From Mesorhizobium sp. CA8 (lineage in GTDB: Bacteria > Pseudomonadota > Alphaproteobacteria > Rhizobiales > Rhizobiaceae), in assembly GCF_020164955.1 (NCBI RefSeq), contig NZ_JAIUHG010000002.1, positions 62,001 to 126,000 on the forward strand: a stretch of DNA of 64,000 bases, written 5' to 3'. The translations under genes were made by a program, and so were the position numbers. The first letter of the stretch is position 1; every line of letters starts with the position of its first letter. Of the stretch, positions 61,725 to 64,000 are shown piece after piece. Below the pieces are notes generated by a model. It was not told the origin of the DNA. It worked only from the letters and a program-made list of their open reading frames with translations, and made no database searches.

Positions 61725-63728
61725 TCAGTCTTGATCGCCGGCAAAACGGCCCTTTGTCCTCAACGGCACCACATTTGCGCTGGCCGGCTGTTCCGGCTCC
61801 GGGCTCTGCGCGGCGGCTGCCATATCGGCCCGCGGCAGATAGATCGTCACCGTCGTGCCCTTGCCGACTTCGCTGTCGACCGTGACCGCGCCGCCGGACT
61901 GCTGCGCGAAACCGTAGACCTGTGCGAGGCCGAGGCCTGTGCCCTTCTCGGGCCCTTTGGTCGTGAAGAACGGTTCGAAAACCTGCGGAAGCACTTCTGG
62001 CGCAATGCCGATGCCTGTGTCGGTCACCCGTAGCGCGACGAACTCACCTTGCAGGCCGGCTGCGTTATCGCCGCTCGACAACAGCATGTTCTCCGCCGTG
62101 ATCGTTACCAAGCCACCGTCAGGCATGGCGTCCCGCGCGTTGAAGGCAATGTTGACGAGACCAAGCTCCAGTTCGCCGGGATCGACCTTCACCGGCCAGA
62201 TTTCTGGTCCGACAGCGGCGACCAGTTTCACCGATTTGCGCATGGAGCCGGCTATCATTGCGCGGACGGCTTCCACGCGCTCTGCCAGCGAGACGACCTC
62301 GGCGCGGGCAGCCTGCTTGCGCGAGAAGGCCAGCAACTGGCGTGTCAATGCGGCGCCGCGCTGGAGTGCAAGTTCCACGGATTCGGTCGCCCGTTTCATT
62401 TCGGGATCGGCGCCGACTTTCTTCCCCAGTCGAACAAAGCTTTCGACCACCGTCAGGAGGTTGTTGAAATCATGCACGATGCTGCCGGTCAGTTGGCCGA
62501 GCGCATCCATTTTCTGGGCATGAACGCGTTGCGCTTGCGCCTGCCGCAGTGCGATCTCCGCATCGCGTCGATCGGTAATGTCGCGCGTAATCTTGGCGAA
62601 CCCGATCAGCTCTCCTCGCTCGTCGCGGATCGGATCGATCACGACATTCGCCCAGAACAGCGTTCCATCCTTGCGGACGCGATGGCCCTCGGTTTCGAAG
62701 CGTCCATCCCGTGTTGCCGTATAGAGCGCGCGGCCAGGTAAACCGGCGGCACGGTCATGCTCGGTGTAAAAACGTGAGAAGTGCTGACCGATGATTTCTT
62801 CGGCCGCATAGCCCTTGATGCGCTCCGCACCGGCGTTCCAACTGGTCACCAGCCCGTTGGGATCAAGCATGTAAAGCGCATAGTCGGTCACGCCGCTCAC
62901 CAGAAGGCGGAACTGGCGCTCGCTTTGACGCAAAGCTTCGTGTGCCGCACGGCGTTCGGTGACGTCGCGCGTAACCTTGGCGAATCCTTCGAGCTGGCCT
63001 GCGTCGTTATGGATCGGGGTGACGACAACCGATGCCCAGAAACGGCTGCCATCCTTGCGTACGCGCCAACCCTCGCCTTCATACCGCCCGTTCTGCACGG
63101 CTGCTTCAAGGACGCGGAGCGGCGTGCCTTTTGCGCGTTCTTCACGAGTATAGAATTTGGAAAAATGCTGGCCCACGATTTCCTCGGCAGCGTAGCCTTT
63201 CAGCCGCTCGGCGCCGGCGTTCCAATTGGTGACAATGCCGCTTGGATCGAGCATGTAGATGGCATAGTCGGTCACACCGTCGACAAGGATGCGGAAGCGC
63301 CGCTCGCTCTGCAGCAGCGACTGATGCGCGGCCACGCGCTCGGTGATGTCTCGCGTGATCTTTGCGTAGCCGAGAAGAACGCCGTTGCGGTCCAGCACCC
63401 GTTGGACAAGGCCGCTCGACCAGAACCTGGTTCCGTCCTTGCGCACCCGCCACCCTTCGGCCTCGTATCTTCCCTCCGCCTTTGCCGCGGCAAGCATCTT
63501 GCTCGGGAGGTCCTTCGCCTGATCTTCGGCTGTGAAAAATCGGGAAAAATGTTGCCCCAGGATTTCCGAAGCCGCGTAGCCCTTTATCTTCTCGGCGCCG
63601 GCATTCCAGCTGGTGATGAAGCCATCTGCATCGAGAGTGTAGATCGCATAGTCGGCAACAGCGTCGATGAAGAATTCGAGGCGATGGCTGTCGGAAAGAT
63701 GTTGCGCGTCCGTTGTAGTCAGTGGCAT
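61725..63728 (-). CDS. triple-PAS sensor histidine kinase
   Basis: 667 residues. Three very similar PAS-PAC modules (about 14-135, 140-262 and 267-388), each with W(N)AGAEKIKGYAASEILGQHFS-like and GW/HRVRKDGTRFW-like segments. Then a HisKA-like helix with phospho-acceptor His in GSIVHDFNNLLTVVESF (about 417), and an ATPase domain (NIAFNARDAMPDGG, DTGIGIAPEVL, GTGLGLAQVYGFAQQSGG). No membrane helix and no receiver, so it is cytoplasmic; partner unknown. HDFNN-type kinases belong to the HisKA group with NtrB-like ATPase domains. Confidence 0.9.
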   Translation of the reverse strand: MPLTTTDAQHLSDSHRLEFFIDAVADYAIYTLDADGFITSWNAGAEKIKGYAASEILGQHFSRFFTAEDQAKDLPSKMLAAAKAEGRYEAEGWRVRKDGTRFWSSGLVQRVLDRNGVLLGYAKITRDITERVAAHQSLLQSERRFRILVDGVTDYAIYMLDPSGIVTNWNAGAERLKGYAAEEIVGQHFSKFYTREERAKGTPLRVLEAAVQNGRYEGEGWRVRKDGSRFWASVVVTPIHNDAGQLEGFAKVTRDVTERRAAHEALRQSERQFRLLVSGVTDYALYMLDPNGLVTSWNAGAERIKGYAAEEIIGQHFSRFYTEHDRAAGLPGRALYTATRDGRFETEGHRVRKDGTLFWANVVIDPIRDERGELIGFAKITRDITDRRDAEIALRQAQAQRVHAQKMDALGQLTGSIVHDFNNLLTVVESFVRLGKKVGADPEMKRATESVELALQRGAALTRQLLAFSRKQAARAEVVSLAERVEAVRAMIAGSMRKSVKLVAAVGPEIWPVKVDPGELELGLVNIAFNARDAMPDGGLVTITAENMLLSSGDNAAGLQGEFVALRVTDTGIGIAPEVLPQVFEPFFTTKGPEKGTGLGLAQVYGFAQQSGGAVTVDSEVGKGTTVTIYLPRADMAAAAQSPEPEQPASANVVPLRTKGRFAGDQD

Positions 63729-63822
63729 TGTCGAACCCGCATTTTACGCTCGCATTAAGCAGTTCGTCCGGTGACGCTTCAGCATAGGCTCGGCTATCCG
63801 GCATAGCAACAAGCTTGGACCA

Positions 63823-64000
63823 ATGGCGACATATTCATCCGCTCTCGCATCCAACCTGACAAACTCGGGCTACTTGTATAGCTTTGCTCCGGAAAATGAG
63901 CCTGGAGACGATGAGGAGAACCCCATCGCGCATGGACTCGGCTCTGCCGAGCACGACGAACTGCCCTATAAGGTCGAGTTGTGGAACGCCGCCAAGATTG
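63823..64000 (+). CDS. hypothetical protein (3' end cut by window)
   Basis: An open frame from the ATG at 63823 to the window edge: MATYSSALASNLTNSGYLYS, then an acidic stretch (PENEPGDDEEN) and LPYKVELWNAAKI. At least 59 residues, no stop. Only a weak TTGGA precedes the ATG. Divergent from the triple-PAS kinase. Family not identified. Confidence 0.5.
   Translation, partial: MATYSSALASNLTNSGYLYSFAPENEPGDDEENPIAHGLGSAEHDELPYKVELWNAAKI

Overview
The window reads as a chromosomal segment of an alphaproteobacterium of the Rhizobiales, most likely Mesorhizobium or a close relative. Reasons: high GC; a complete NepR/EcfG/PhyR general stress response locus with HWE-type kinases; the DUF1013 cell-cycle regulator TrcR; a Pho regulon laid out pstSCAB-phoU-phoB; RpoH; DUF1127, DUF4164 and DUF1192 small proteins; and several families of rhizobial-type intergenic palindromic repeats. 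The organism is inferred from gene content. I see no prophage, insertion sequence, CRISPR array, rRNA operon or symbiosis genes. One tRNA (Glu, CTC) is present.

Layout. 1-4.65 kb: a broken-off M19 dipeptidase, an mhqO-mhqD-acetyltransferase operon (quinone/aromatic detoxification type) and a divergent sulfatase/phosphonate monoester hydrolase. 4.65-13.2 kb: a general stress response island. Nine perfect EcfG-type promoters (GGAAC, 16 or 17 bases, CGTT) lie in 6 kb, in front of a triple PRC-barrel protein, a lipid kinase, a small membrane protein, a DUF883/YqjE-like pair, a Crp/Fnr regulator, nepR-ecfG, phyR, a DUF1328 protein and an HWE sensor kinase. A single-domain response regulator resembling the FAT GUY group sits inside. 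13.2-15.7 kb: small envelope proteins and a CHASE-HWE kinase. 15.8-20.7 kb: a xylose-type ABC transporter (xylF-xylH-xylG) with a divergent ROK regulator. 20.8-26.2 kb: phoB, phoU, pstBACS, with a three-unit Pho box in front of pstS. 26.5-29.9 kb: a multi-PAS hybrid kinase broken by a frameshift before its second receiver.

30-34.4 kb: small envelope proteins, a GST with a histone H1-like tail, glyoxalase-fold proteins and tRNA-Glu. 34.4-38.3 kb: rluD-type pseudouridine synthase, rpoH, a 1-Cys peroxiredoxin, zapA and a DUF4164 coiled-coil protein. 38.6-46.3 kb: the carbon block tkt, gap, a cation/proton antiporter, pgk and class I fructose-bisphosphate aldolase, all on the plus strand. 46.5-51.7 kb: a DUF899 protein, two DUF1127 proteins, a WYL regulator flanked by a duplicated operator-like palindrome, trcR, a quinone oxidoreductase and DUF1192. 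51.8-56.5 kb: an MFS transporter, two ArsR regulators, a GST-ArsR-SRPBCC operon behind a perfect palindrome, and an alpha/beta hydrolase divergent from an HxlR regulator. 56.6-64 kb: a membrane protein, rpmF, mtgA, ispA, a tautomerase, an epoxide hydrolase, an HXXEE membrane protein, a triple-PAS kinase and the start of one more gene.

How it works together: the strongest system is the stress island. In this pathway HWE kinases control phosphorylation of PhyR, phospho-PhyR titrates the anti-sigma factor NepR, and EcfG is released. Here EcfG appears to drive its own regulators plus a set of envelope-directed genes. Long palindromic repeats sit mainly between convergent genes or at gene ends.
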